Shown here one piece after another: positions 11,008-22,369 of a stretch of 64,000 nt of DNA. The stretch comes from Adineta vaga (lineage: Eukaryota > Rotifera), in the NCBI GenBank assembly GCA_021613535.1, contig CP075495.1, forward strand, positions 14,570,001-14,634,000, read 5' to 3'. Positions within the stretch are counted from its first letter, which is position 1. Each line of letters starts with the position of its first letter. The translations under genes were made by a program, and so were the position numbers. The notes beneath the pieces were generated by a model, which worked only from the letters and a program-made list of their open reading frames with translations, made no database searches and was not told where the DNA came from.

Positions 11008-12474
11008 TTAAACTTTAAAATTTCGAAAAGCATTAACAAAATCTTTTATAGCATCACCAATTGAATACTTTTGATTTGCTTGATGTATTGACCATTCGTG
11101 ATGTCGTCGATTCATTTCTTCTCGATTAAGTGATGCTAATTCTTGTTCACTTGGTGGTAATTCAATTGTCAAAGGATCAAGTACAAGAATTTTTTCAATC
11201 TCTTGATCAGCATTATAATGAACTTGTTGTCGCCATAGCATTGGAACTATCAAATTTAATTTATTGATATTACTATTAACATCAGTAATATCAGCACGAA
11301 ATTTATCGACAGCTTGTGTCCATTGAGATGTATTGGATAAAAATGTCTTTCTCGTTTCATCTGATGGAAGAGAATTCTTGGTAGCAATCGTTTTAAAAAC
11401 ACGTTTTAAATCAATTCTTGCAGTATCTATAGATTCTCGAACTTGCTTTTCAAGTACAATCCATTCAGGCATATAACCTGAAATAAAATTTCGATGAAAT
11501 TATCAAATAGAATAGAATTATTTACCATTATCAATAAGAATTTCATTGATTTTATAGGTTGTAAAATCCATATAATGTGGATTACGTTCATGTAAAGGCT
11601 TTCCACTCGATTGAATGTTATTGAAATCACCACGTGACATCGATTCTTGAATAAGATCTTCTACTAAACGATCAATAAAATTTCTATCGAAAAAAAAGTA
11701 AATTCGCGGAGATTTCAAATGAATAATTTACGTTGCTCGAACATCTTTTCGTTTCTTTCTTTCGATTAATTCTTCTCTTGTTTCAACTGATTCGCGATCA
11801 CGTCGATATTCATAGACATGTTCGTATGCTTTTTCCGCACGCATTTTATAATAGGCGGTTTGCCTTTGACTCGGCGTTCCCATACTAAATAAAATCAAAC
11901 ATTAATGATAAAAAAATCACATTTAGAAAGAAAACCGACAGGCAACTAACCCAAATCCTCCATATTCAAGATGTGTACGATGTTGAGGAGCTGTATGTCG
12001 AATATCAAATTTAATATGAATATCATCGGTTGATGATTCAGCAGGTACTTCACCAGTTTTCAATGATTCCTTTCGAATAGAAAAGAAAAAGATTTCGATG
12101 AACATAAAGAAAATTATGTCTTTATTTACGGTAAGTGCTTCATACGCTTGTTGAACTTGATTAAATTTCGTCTGATCAGATTTACTATCATGAAATGATG
12201 AATCCGGATGGTACTGTTTGACTTTTTCTAGATATGCTTTTCGAATAATAGTTTCATCACGACAGGATGGGTCAATTTCCAAAATTCTTTTAATAACAAA
12301 ATATTTAATTTCGAAAGAAAATGCCGAATTCAATATTTACGAATAACATTGACGAAGAAAACGATCAGCTGGTGCTCGTGATACATTCGTTGCTGGTCTT
12401 TTTGAAACTCTAAGAAGTAAAAGACATAATCTTTGTTTATTAAACGAACAACGCCATAGGATTGGAGTGATCAT
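11008..12474 (-). CDS. DNAJC28: DNAJC28-like J-domain plus DUF1992 protein
   Basis: Six or so exons on the minus strand. The start is the ATG at 12474, two bases after a CTTTCAG acceptor, so the 5' leader is spliced. The first about 45 residues are Arg/Leu-rich without acidic residues, fitting a mitochondrial presequence. A J domain follows with an intact HPD (KVKQYHPDSS). Later exons carry NFIDRLVEDLIQESMSRGDF and GKPLHERNPHYMDFTTYKIN, which are the DUF1992 signature, then a C-terminal helix-rich segment. This domain order is that of DNAJC28, a poorly characterised J-protein. A decayed copy lies at 5358-5900. Confidence 0.88.
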
Positions 12475-13062
12475 ATCTGAAAGAAAAAGAAAGAAAACAG
12501 CTTTATTTTTCAAGTCAATCATTATTACTAATTACAAGATGAACTCCTAACTTTAAGTTCGATCGTTCAATCGATTCAGTAGCAAAATGATCTAACAATT
12601 TAAGGCGTTTATCGTCTTTTCTCCTGCAACTCAAGCAAATGTTTTCATAACTTTTCATTATAAAGATAAAATATATGTATATTAACATCGAATAGTTATT
12701 TTTTTCTTTAATATGAAATCTACGACAAAAAAAATACAAATGAGATTTGAAAATAAATTTTATGAATACTGAGGGGAGATTAATAGTTATTAGTCAAACA
12801 TAAACAAAAGAAAAAAACAAACTGTTGCGTACATAAATAGCTTTTATCATTGCTCAATAGTATAGATACGGAAAGAAAAGCAAAGCAAAACCTAATCGTT
12901 TTTCATAAGTCCGTCTAAAGAAATATATATATAATAAACTCAATTCTCTTAGTTTTATAATAAAAGAGATAAAATGTTCGAAAAAATTTTTTTACAAAAA
13001 ATACGAAGAAGAATTAGAGAAAACTTATTAATTATCAGGTTATTTTGTTCAAAGTTTGCTTC
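12475..13062. other. Intergenic / DNAJC28 leader
   Basis: This holds the spliced 5' leader and promoter of the DNAJC28-like gene and the 3' UTR of the next minus-strand gene. Minus-strand open frames at 12515-12739 look like leader or intron sequence. No domain is recognisable. Confidence 0.4.
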
Positions 13063-13495
13063 TCAATCATCATCATCGTCATCATCATCATCACTGTATA
13101 CAAATAAATCCATTTTTTCCAAACCTAATGCAGCATATTTGCTTACACATGAACCAATGTAAAGAAATGGAATGGCAATCAATAAAACTTTTACAATACC
13201 AAGTGGATATCGTTTAGGCATCTAAATAAAGGAGAGAAAAAACGAAGAAATGAGATCTATAGTGCTTTTGTGAAAATAAACGAACTGGTCGAATGGCACC
13301 GGATTCTGTATAAACACCTTTTGATATGTATGGTTCAAGTCGAATATCATCTTGTTGACTTCTTTTTCGACGATCTTCAATAAAACGAACAAGAAATGAT
13401 CGTGCGGTAGCTGCTTCTTGAGTCGTAGTAGAACCAGAAACGTATCGACGAATCATAGGAACAGTTATTGTACTACATAATTTTTTACTTGCCAT
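13063..13495 (-). CDS. SMDT1: EMRE, essential MCU regulator
   Basis: Two exons: ATG 13495 to the CCA/GTTCG donor, then TTTATTTAG/ATGCC to the stop at 13063. The product is about 124 residues. The N-terminus is basic (RRYVSG...) like a mitochondrial presequence. After ESGAIRPMPKRYPLG comes one membrane helix (IVKVLLIAIPFLYIGSCVS) containing the GxxxS pattern typical of EMRE. The protein ends in nine consecutive Asp residues, the acidic matrix/intermembrane tail of the family. EMRE links the pore MCU to MICU1 in the inner mitochondrial membrane and is required for calcium uptake in animals. The exon-1 donor is GTTCG, slightly off consensus. Confidence 0.9.
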
Positions 13496-14272
13496 AGAAG
13501 TGAAATTTAAATGCATAAGACACAATAAATGTGTTATAAAACTACAACTATCCTGTTTATGACTTGAAATCGAGTCGAGTGTTGTTATTCATAATAGTGA
13601 ATGATGTATTCATTTGCATTGATTGTACGAAGAGATTTCCAATCAATATAAACAATAAAGATGTCGCTCTTCTATGAATAAATTACTATTTATATTGGTG
13701 ATAAGCGCTGTGTCACTTTTGGACCTTCAAGAAAAAATCGAATAGACTGATATCAAAGAAAGAACTTTACTTATACTGAATATGAATATGATGGCTATAG
13801 AGAATTTTTGATTTCGACTATTTCCGTTTTATAATAAATCGTTTCAATTCTACAACGAGACATGGCCTAATACATCTTTATGTTCAATACTTCTCTTCTT
13901 TATCAATATCTTTGCTCGACATTTTTCTTTCGGATATTAGTTCATTTTCAATCGTACGCATAGAACATTCAAACAGCATAAACAATGAACATGCTCTTTC
14001 ATATTTTTCTATGAAACGGATAAACTTGTCAATAGAGAGCATTCGAATAATTATGGACATTTATTTTATTAAACGAAGAGAAATCAAAGTCCCTTGTTTT
14101 TATTTTTATTTATTATTATTTGAGAAAGTTTTCCTTTCTCATCATATATAAAATTCGAAACGACGAACAATAACAGAAAGAGAGATAGTGTTTGTTATAT
14201 CGAATCGAATCTATATATAAACGATCACTTCAGTCTGATCTAGTCAAAATAAATTCAAGATAAAGAAAGAAA
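13496..14272. promoter_or_regulatory. Divergent intergenic region
   Basis: It separates the EMRE start (minus) from the unknown gene at 14273 (plus) and so should hold two promoters. Just before 14273 lies TCTGATCTAGTCAAAATAA (14234-14252), conserved upstream of two decayed family copies at about 8520 and 18264. No other feature is recognised. Confidence 0.5.
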
Positions 14273-15624
14273 ATGACTACATTACCAATGGACCTTCCAA
14301 CACTTCGAAATCATTATACTTATTTTAAAATAAATAATAAACAAATTCCATCTCTTTATCGGTTTGTTCATTCAAATATTTTTTCATTGTAGGTTATACA
14401 TTTCAATCTTTATTTATAGATTAAAATCCGGAATTTATTATCCATATGTTGCTTTTGAACTTATTACTGATGAACTGAATGATTTTTGTTCAACATGGAC
14501 TTCATCAAAAAAATTACCTTTGTTACCAATGACAATCAATGAAAGATTAATCTATAAAAATTTCTATCCAAAACGAGAATTTACATCATCATCAACAATT
14601 ATTTTATGCTCATTTATCGATCAATTTCTTCAATTAATTGACTATTTAAAAAATACTCAACTTTCTACCAAAGAGAATCAATATAAAGAAAAACATTTTG
14701 GTCGTTTTTCAATTGATACTGAACATGGATCAATACGAGAGATTGATATACTCAATTCAGAAATAACAACAAAGTCTGTACACAATTCATTTCCCTAAAT
14801 TCATTATAGAACACCTTGTATCTATTTTAGATATAATAGGCTTCGTTCAACAGCATTTCCTTCATTACAAAATGTTAAACGTCAACTTTGTTTTGATGAT
14901 GAAAAAGTAATTTTACAAAAGCATTTGTTAATACACTAAATTTGAATATTTTCAGAGTGATCTTTCTTCCATTGGTGGATATCTTCAATTAAATCAATGC
15001 ATATATCCTTATATCATTTCTTCAACTGATATTCTTTTAAATTTAAATGATCTTCGTAAACCATTTCATTCTACGTTAAATCATTTGATGCCATATTTTC
15101 AAAATCAATCATCAGATTTAATCAATAATTATATCAAAATTGTTCAATATGGTATTCATTACATCAAAAAATATAAGTATTATTATAAAAATGTTGATGA
15201 AAAATTCATTTCACTTTATCATTTACTTTTATCTCATCGATCAATTTTCTTTGTTCAATTATTTAATTCCAAAACAATTTTATCAAAACATTTACATGAA
15301 TACTATCGAACAGATTTTTCAAATTTATTAACAAAAAATATTTCGAATTGTGGATATTTTAATACACAACCAAGTATCAATGGATGGACATTATATAATT
15401 CTACAATAGATAACCAAATTCGTTCTCGTTTAGCTACACAAGATGAAATACTTTTAATCAATTGGCTTTGTATTTATGATAACAAATGTTTAAATGTACA
15501 TAATCAATCTCATGAACTTATTCTTGTTAAACACCCACTCTCGACAATTGAAGATAAGATGAAACTGATTGAAAATGAACATATCAAAAAACGTTCTATA
15601 TTAATGAATCATAATATGATATAA
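14273..15624 (+). CDS. Unrecognised multi-exon protein
   Basis: At least four exons join in frame: 14273-14361, about 14420-14774, about 14831-14910 and 14957-15624, with GT/AG ends (CG/GTTTGT, TTTATAG/ATTAAA and so on), giving close to 400 residues. It starts MTTLPMDLPTLRNHYTYF. The protein is rich in Leu, Ile, Tyr and Asn, with no clear signal peptide or membrane helix. I do not recognise the family. Two damaged relatives lie at 8509-8770 and 18270-19040, and each is associated with a LITAF gene or relic downstream, so the pair was duplicated as a unit. Confidence 0.6.
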
Positions 15625-15799
15625 CCACAGTTTTCTCCTTCAGTGTTTTTATTTATCTATCTGTTTGTCTGTCAGTATCTTTTTTGTTGTTGTTAATCTG
15701 AATTGAAATGTGCTTAGATGTGTGATGAATATTTATATAAATTAATAGAGAAAAAAACATTTCATAGATTTTTATTAAAGAATTGATGTAAATATGTTA

Positions 15800-15905
15800 T
15801 AACGATAATCATTACATGCATCGTCGAGTACCAAGTAAGACAGCACAATTTTGAGAATAATGTTTCGTATCCGATGGAAAATGAACCGGCTTTTCATCTA
15901 ATATG
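15800..15905 (-). pseudogene. LITAF last-exon relic
   Basis: On the minus strand this reads DTKHYSQNCAVLLGTRRCM then stop, against DTEHYCPNCAVLLGTRRRM in the intact LITAF gene at 19213. The first cysteine of the second zinc-binding CxxC pair has become serine. No other exon is attached, so it is a dead fragment. Confidence 0.75.
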
Positions 15906-16850
15906 AAACAAAAACAAGTTTAAATGATAAGAAACGATAATCTGAAAGTTAATATGTTTAATTGGACATGCTTTTATTTCATTGAATGGTTTTCTGCAGT
16001 GGAACGATTCAAACAACAAAAGACTTTCTTTGCGATGATGTTCAATATAAAACATGCTAGTCGATTAATGAAAGAAGTCAATTAGTAAGAAAAAGTGCAT
16101 ACACAGCTCCACGTCTTTTTCCCTACATATGAAAGTAAAACATTAGATCGAAAGATTTCAGAGTGTAAACACTGATGTCCTTGGTCGTTACTGGAAAAAG
16201 ATAGCAAATCATCCCTTTTCATTTCTTTCTTGAATTGGTGGCTAAGACAAAGTACAATCCATTTCGTTCGCATGTATAGGCTCTCGAAGCAATGGGTACA
16301 TTCCTTCCTTTTCTACATCCATCATGCTTCTGCATATATATATATATACACTTTCGTATCACTCATTTCCTTCGAATTCATCTTTTTACAAAATAACGAA
16401 AGACTTCTAATTGGAATACTGCTTCCATATTTCAGTGATTTCCGGTGTTTTTCTGCCGAAAACGGCTCATATTGTTTGACATGGGTCAATATCAACGTCT
16501 TTTCTCTTCCGATCTATAAAGTTAAATCTACTTAGACTGTTATCGTTATCGATAGCTGTGAAACCAAAGGAAAAAATTCTGAAGGATTTGGAATTTATTC
16601 TTGAAGGGAAAAATGGGACAAGATATGCCCAAAGTTATTCAAAGTAGAGGTTTTAATGGATGGAAAGTTATGTCGACAATTGGCATTCTTCTATGGTGGT
16701 AATGTCTATTATAATAGTCCAGATCCGGCGGAACCACAGTTTTTCTCATCGATGTGTGTAACACTATCTTCTTCTTTTCTATTGCTATTGTTAATTGGAA
16801 GATGCTTAGATGTATGATGGATATTTATGTAAATTAATGAAGAAAAAAAC
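15906..16850. other. Intergenic, decayed duplicate material
   Basis: No supported gene. The TATATATATATATAC run at 16335-16351 and neighbouring sequence weakly resemble 6480-6600, in line with this tract and the 6-7 kb region being old duplicates. A line of sequence near 16730-16850 resembles the 3' flank of the 14.3-kb gene (15625-15780). Confidence 0.4.
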
Positions 16851-17182
16851 TTGGAACATTTGTTCCAAAATGGAATAAAGCAACAACCTAATCAACTATC
16901 CAAGTGAAAGCATTTCATCACAAACTAACCATGATACTAAATCTGTTCGTTTTTCTAATCGTGTTGCAATGGTTTAATGGCGATAAGGACATATACCTTG
17001 AGTTGGTAGACTACCATAGAATAATGATTGTGTTGTTATAAGCATATGATTAGCAACAGGTGGTCCTTGGGGTAAATATGAGCGAGTAGTTGGTGGAACT
17101 GTAATAACTGATGGACATAGGCCAGGGGAGGTAGTATCGTCAAGGGTGTTGGTGAGAGTGTCAGCAGACATATGATGCGTTA
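16850..17182 (-). pseudogene. LITAF pseudogene with stop in the zinc domain
   Basis: The minus strand matches the LITAF gene at 19213-19840 through GPPVANHMLITTQSLFYG. Where the intact gene has ICPHCHQT, this copy has ICPYRH followed by an in-frame stop, then TIATRLEKRTDLVSWL continues in the same frame before another stop. The loss of the CxxC pair and the stops make it a pseudogene. Confidence 0.8.
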
Positions 17183-17715
17183 TAAAAATTTTCCGGAAAC
17201 TGTATTATTTTAGATATAAAACGAATTTCCTGAAATCGAAAACTATTCTCCAAACAATGTTAACAGTCAAACCATTCATCGTGAGTCTAGTTGCTTTAAC
17301 TGCAAATCGACATGTTTCCATTATGTTCATTATGTCCATTATCACAGTCATAAGTAAAGTTCTGCACATCCTGTTCGCCAGCTATGACAAAATCGAGTTT
17401 CTCGGAAAGCGTTACAATGCATCAAATCTTGGCGGGATATTAGCATATCATCAGAGAGTGATGCTCTGTCTACGAAAGGTGAACAGGTGAATAGTTGAAT
17501 TCAACTTTCGAGTATTACACTACTGCGATTTGAAGAAAATGGTTATTCAATTGAAAGTAACTACAGGGTAGGGTTAGGCTACAGAAAATGCTTACTCTGC
17601 ACCATAGAGATGCAAGACTTCTCTGAATTCGTATTTTGTAGTGAGTTTAAAGATGTTGTGCACTATTACGAGATTTTCGAACAAATTGTGATATAGCCTG
17701 TTCCAAGTATTTGAC
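17183..17715. other. Intergenic
   Basis: Leads into the second coiled-coil gene. Around 17640-17710 it shares phrases with 7240-7300 (CACTATTACGAGATTTTCG against the earlier copy), supporting duplication of the coiled-coil locus. A short piece at about 17490-17525 echoes the dispersed repeat seen at 6330 and 39930. No gene is called. Confidence 0.4.
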
Positions 17716-18042
17716 ATGTCATTGGTGTTCAAAGAAAAAACTGTTCTCGATTTGCAAGTAGTTTTGAAGGTAAAGAATTCCGACATCCAACGATTGAACG
17801 TCGACAATGAGGAATTACGTAAACATGTCACGGAATTGAATAATAATATCAATGGCCTCAAGAAGGAAAATTACGATTTACGTAAAGGTATTGCTCAATT
17901 AAATGGAAAAATAGATGATATGACAAACCTTATTAAAAGTCAAAATTCGAAGCAATCGCCACGTATATGGATAGTTGGTGTTCCAATGGTGATTCTACCA
18001 ATAATGGCTTATTGTTGGTGCAACAAAAACTTGAAAAAATAG
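17716..18042 (+). CDS. Second coiled-coil, C-terminally anchored protein
   Basis: Single-exon ORF of 108 residues from ATG 17716. Residues about 10-75 form a heptad-rich coiled coil (DIQRLNVDNEELRKHVTEL onward). A hydrophobic helix follows at the end (IWIVGVPMVILPIMAYCW), then a short basic tail, CNKNLKK. The plan is identical to the gene at 7369 and the upstream flanks are similar, so they are diverged paralogues. This fits tail-anchored insertion into an organelle membrane. The function is unknown. Confidence 0.6.
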   Translation: MSLVFKEKTVLDLQVVLKVKNSDIQRLNVDNEELRKHVTELNNNINGLKKENYDLRKGIAQLNGKIDDMTNLIKSQNSKQSPRIWIVGVPMVILPIMAYCWCNKNLKK

Positions 18043-18261
18043 ATGGACCTATGAACTCGTTCAAATTGTATTCATTTTTCTTGTTTCTTATGTATCTCCG
18101 TAGTTTATGTTCAATATTCAATAAATAAATGAATTCTATCAGTAAAATCACGGAATTACTAGAAAAAATATAACTCTCATGTTTTTGTGAATACAAGTTG
18201 TTTCAGGTTCTACGACACTCTTGAACTGAATGTTTCGGAATAATAATATTTCACCATTTTA

Positions 18262-19040
18262 ATCTGATTTAGTCAAAACAATTTTCACACAAAGAAAGAT
18301 AATAACCTCAACACCATATGGTCTTCCAACTATTCGAAATCATTACATAGATTTCACTATCAATATATCAAACAAATTCCAGCGATTTATCGGTATGTTC
18401 TTCTAGCTTTCTTTCGTTAAAATCGATCAATTTGTATTTATAGATTGAAATGTGGTATTTATTATCCATATATTGCTTTTGAACTTATTACTGATGAACT
18501 AAATGATTTTTATTCAACTTGGATTTCATCGAAAAAGTTACCTTTATTACCAATGACAATCAATGAGAGATTAATCTATAGAAATATTTTCATCACCATC
18601 ATATCGACAATTGTTCTGTGTTCATTCATCGATCAATTTCGTCAACTAATCGATTTTTTACAAGATTCTCAATCATCGAACAAAGAAAATCAAAACAGAC
18701 AAAAATATTTTGCTCGTTTTTCAATTGGTGTCAAACATGAATCAATACGAGATATTAACATACTAAATTCTGAAGTAAGAACAAAGTACAAACATAATCC
18801 ATTTCTTTTCCTTACACAAAAATGTCTTTTGTCCTGTTTCAAATACAATCTTCTTCGTTCAACAGCATTTCCTTCATTAATTAATTGGCTTTATATTTAT
18901 GATAACAAATGTTTAAATGTGCATAATCAATCTCATGAACGTAACGTATCCCTGTTAAACACCCACTCTTAAGAATTGAAGATAAGATGAAAAAGAACAT
19001 ATAAAAAAACGTTCTATATTAATGAATCATAATATGATAT
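18262..19040 (+). pseudogene. Damaged copy of the 14.3-kb unknown gene
   Basis: The match to 14234-15624 starts with the upstream block (TCTGATTTAGTCAAAACAA). The start codon is lost: the intact gene has AAAATGACTACA and this copy has TAATAACCTCAACA. The second exon (LKCGIYYPYIAFELITDELN onward) is well kept. An internal deletion of about 600 bases fuses RSTAFPSL directly to INWLYIYDNKCLN. The 3' end is also truncated by a stop. It is probably not functional. Confidence 0.82.
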
Positions 19041-19212
19041 AATCACAGTTTTTCCTGTTCGTCTCTGTAATACTGTCTTCTTGTTTTGTTGTTATTGTTA
19101 ATTGGAATATGATTAGATGTACGATGGATATTTATATAAACTGATAAAGACAAAAAATTCACAATAATCGTTTCAAAAAAGCTTTTGTAGATATTTTCTG
19201 TGAAAATATTTA

Positions 19213-19840
19213 TTACATGCGTCGTCGAGTGCCAAGTAAGACAGCACAATTCGGACAATAATGTTCAGTGTCCTAAAAGAAGAAGAGATGAGATTATTTT
19301 CTATTATTATTTTGAAATTGAATTACTTTAAGACTATCAACGCAAAATGGAATAAGGCAACAACCTAACCAACCACCAAATAAGAGAATTCCACCACAAG
19401 CCAACCACGATACTAAACCCGTTTGTTTTTCAATTCGTGTTGCAATTGTTTGATGACAATGAGGACAAATACATTGAATTGGCAAATCACCATAGATTAA
19501 CGATTGTGTTGTAATGAGCATATGAGTACCTACTGGTGGTCCTTGATGTTGAGGAATCATACCTGATGATTGATATAATACACCAGTTGGTTGCATCGTA
19601 TGAACCGAAGGATATAGACCATGAGGAGGTGGACCTATTGGTGTAGGTGAATACATTCCAATAGGTTGTTGTTGAGGTGGTTGCATTCCATATATAGTGG
19701 CGATAGGTGGATCTTGTGGATAGTTAGTTGCTTGTTCTAGAAATAAATTGAAGAAAACTCAATTTGAAATAGAATATTTTCTTACCATAAGTTGGTGGAA
19801 AATTATTTGGTTTTTCATCCCTTGGATAAACAGTCGTCAT
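19213..19840 (-). CDS. LITAF-domain protein A
   Basis: Three exons from ATG 19840 to the stop at 19213, about 175 residues. The N-terminal arm holds PPTY (a PPxY motif) and is Pro/Gln/Met-rich. The LITAF domain has the first zinc pair in ICPHCHQTIATR, the membrane-embedded hydrophobic stretch LVSWLACGGILLFGGWLGCC, the IPFC element and the second pair in HYCPNCAVLLG. LITAF proteins sit monotopically on the cytosolic face of late endosomes and lysosomes and use PPxY to bind NEDD4-type ubiquitin ligases. Two relics at 15800 and 16850 derive from this gene or a sister. Confidence 0.9.
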
Positions 19841-20277
19841 TTTTGCTTCTTCTATTCTGTGTCTGATGATAGAGATTGCTTTTGAAGAATAGTAAAACTC
19901 TTCAAAATTTTGTCGTTTCCTTACTATGGATACTAGTTTTTTCCATGATGTCACTCGTCTTCTTTGCGTTCGAGGAAGAAAAAATGAAAATTTTTTTGTT
20001 TCTTTTCTCGTCGTTCTATTCTTCAACGTTTTTCTTAAGTCAATAGTTTCACATGAGAAACATGACGCCATTGAACAGAAAAAAAGGAGAAGAAAATTGT
20101 CATTGAAACTTTTTTATTATTGGTTCAATAATACAAGCAAGATTTTTGAAATAGTTAAACCATTCAACCGAATAATACGTTAGACAGAAAAAAAGATCGA
20201 TCTGTTTATCTTTATTGAATATGATTAAAATAGCGAAGATTAGTAGATTTATCTTAATATAGTAATATCTGGTATTC

Positions 20278-20758
20278 TTATAATTTTTTGTTTGCACCTA
20301 ATAATGCACTACAATTTGGACAATAATGTTCCGTATCCTTAAAAAAAAAGAGAATTATCGAATAGAAAAATTTTTTCATTAAAAGAGATATACTTACTTT
20401 ACAACTATCAACACAAAATGGTATGAAACAACAAATCCAAAGACCAAAGATGAAGAAACCACCACAAATAAGCCAAGCTAAGAGACCATTTTTCTTTTCT
20501 GTACGTGTGACAATTTGTCGTCCACAATGAGGACATGTACATTGCATGGGATAATCACCCATAATTGTAATAGGAGCTCCTACATATACTTGTTGTACCA
20601 CGGGAACAGGCTGAAATGCTACAGGTGGTGGTGGTGGTGCTTGCGGATAATTCATTGGCTTTTCATTTGCTATAGCACGAAAAGTCAATCAAAATAAAAA
20701 TCAATTTTAACGGAGAATTTTACTTGCCATAAGGTGGTGGTGGCGGTGCTGAACTCAT
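20278..20758 (-). CDS. LITAF-domain protein B
   Basis: Three exons on the minus strand, ATG 20758 (MSSAPPPPPYG, a PPPY motif) to the stop at 20278, about 125 residues. The zinc pairs are CTCPHCGRQIVTR and HYCPNCSALLG. The hydrophobic middle is LLAWLICGGFFIFGLWICC followed by IPFCVDSCK. The order and the last-exon phase match its neighbour A, and the two share the DTEHYCPNC junction, so they arose by tandem duplication. Endolysosomal adaptor role by family. Confidence 0.9.
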
Positions 20759-21216
20759 GTTTTCTCTGTGTATTCTTGTTTGAGTGTTTTTAAGAAAGTA
20801 AAAAATATGGAACAAAAAGAAAAAAACCGTTCATTTATATGAGAAAAATAGATGACGACGATGATGAATGTGCACCAAAATTAATGTAGCAACGGCAAAC
20901 AAACGTATTTTTGTTAGAATTTATCCTTTGGCACATATTATATGTAAAAGAACGAGTAAAATAACTTGAGAAACGAGTTCATTACTATGGTTTATTGATA
21001 TAACACAGAAAATATTGTTTATAGGCCATGGAAACCTTTAAAAAGCAACTTATTGACTTACAGCATATGTTCACAGATCTTAGTATAGTTAGTTGTTTAA
21101 AAGAATCAAAGTTTTAATATTCAATATTATCATATTTATTAAAGATTATCAAGAACAAATCGGTATATATGAATGAATTACAATTAAGTTAGTCTCTTTT
21201 AGAAACTTATTTTGAT

Positions 21217-21679
21217 TTAAAAAACATTACGTCGACCTATAAGATTTTGACATGCAGGACATGTATGTATAGTATCTTGACAACCTGGAACACAAAATGG
21301 AATCAAACAACAACCAAAAATACCACCGAAAAGACAAATAAGTAATGCAATAAGCCAAGTACCACCACCATTTTCATATTGTACGACGGTAACAATCTGT
21401 TGTTGACACCTTGGACATTGTATAGCCACTGGATTACGACCAATAAATGCTGAACCTATGACTGGTTGAAGAAAAGTCGTCTGAGTATACACTGGTATCG
21501 ATGGTGGTGGTGCAGCTAAAAATCATAAGTTACAATTTGTTCCCTGTTATTTCGTCAATCTTACCATAATATCCAAGTTGAGGAGGCGGAGCAACTTGTT
21601 GTTGATACGGTATATTATCTTTGAGTTCATCATGAATTGTATATGGTGGTGGAACTGGTGTATCTGTCGTACTTGCCAT
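21217..21679 (-). CDS. LITAF-domain protein C
   Basis: Two exons on the minus strand, ATG 21679 (MASTTDTPVPPPYTIHDEL) to the stop at 21217, about 137 residues. The N-terminal PPPY and Gln/Pro-rich arm precede the LITAF domain: IQCPRCQQQIVT, the hydrophobic stretch TWLIALLICLFGGIFGCC, LIPFCVPGCQ and HTCPACQNLIG. It lacks the intron before the second zinc pair that A and B have, so it belongs to a different LITAF branch closer to gene D. Confidence 0.9.
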
Positions 21680-21853
21680 GTTAGTAATACTTTCAACTGC
21701 TACTTGTTTTTATTGTATTTAAAAATAACACCTACTCAGAATGTTCTATCTATTTTATTAGTAATAGAATCGTTTTTATCGCCATCATGTTTTTTTTTAT
21801 TCTTATCTATGAGAGAAGAAAAAAAAACAAATTTACTCATGTCTTTTTTTTCG

Positions 21854-22369
21854 TCATAAAATTGCTTTTTTGCCAAGAATCTGATGACATCTCGGACAAA
21901 TATGAATTTTATTCTTCCATTCGGATATGCAAAATGGAATCAGACAACATCCAAAAACACCACTAAAGTATACATATATGCATACATTGATTCATAAATT
22001 AATTCTACCCAAATAAAGCGATTAAAATACACAATAAATAGATCAGTGCACCATTCTCTTCTTCAATAACAGTTGTTATTGCGTTTCGACTAGATTTTCA
22101 AATTGATATATTCGTTTGCCAATAGAATCGAATAAATTCTCACCAATAAGGACAATTCATAGCTATGGAACGATTACCGAATCTAATTCCAACTGCTGTA
22201 ACGACAGGTATTTGTTGAACATATGCTATAAAGATTCATACATACAATATATCATAATCATTTAAAATCAAATCATTATACGAGCACTAGAATGATGAAT
22301 GCTCTCGTGACTAGGTGCTAACACCTGTGGATAAGATGGTGGTTTGTCTGGATAATACGCCGTATTCAT
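21854..22369 (-). CDS. LITAF-domain protein D, four short exons
   Basis: This gene has no long ORF, but four exons join perfectly. Exon 1 from ATG 22369 encodes MNTAYYPDKPPSYPQ with a PPSY motif and ends C/GTATAA. Exon 2 (acceptor TTTATAG) ends in the middle of a Cys codon, TG/GTGAGA. Exon 3 starts T/CGA and encodes RNAITTVIEEENGALIYLL. Exon 4 encodes GVFGCCLIPFC and HICPRCHQILGKKAIL. Splicing restores CPYC, the first zinc pair, and the complete LITAF domain, about 118 residues. Unspliced reading would give TGG and a stop at this site and suggest a pseudogene. The residue pattern is closest to gene C. Confidence 0.8.

Noticed and set aside
21854-22369. Reading this locus as a LITAF pseudogene
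   Set aside because: The apparent TGG-stop is removed when GT/AG introns are spliced; all zinc ligands and the IPFC element are then present.
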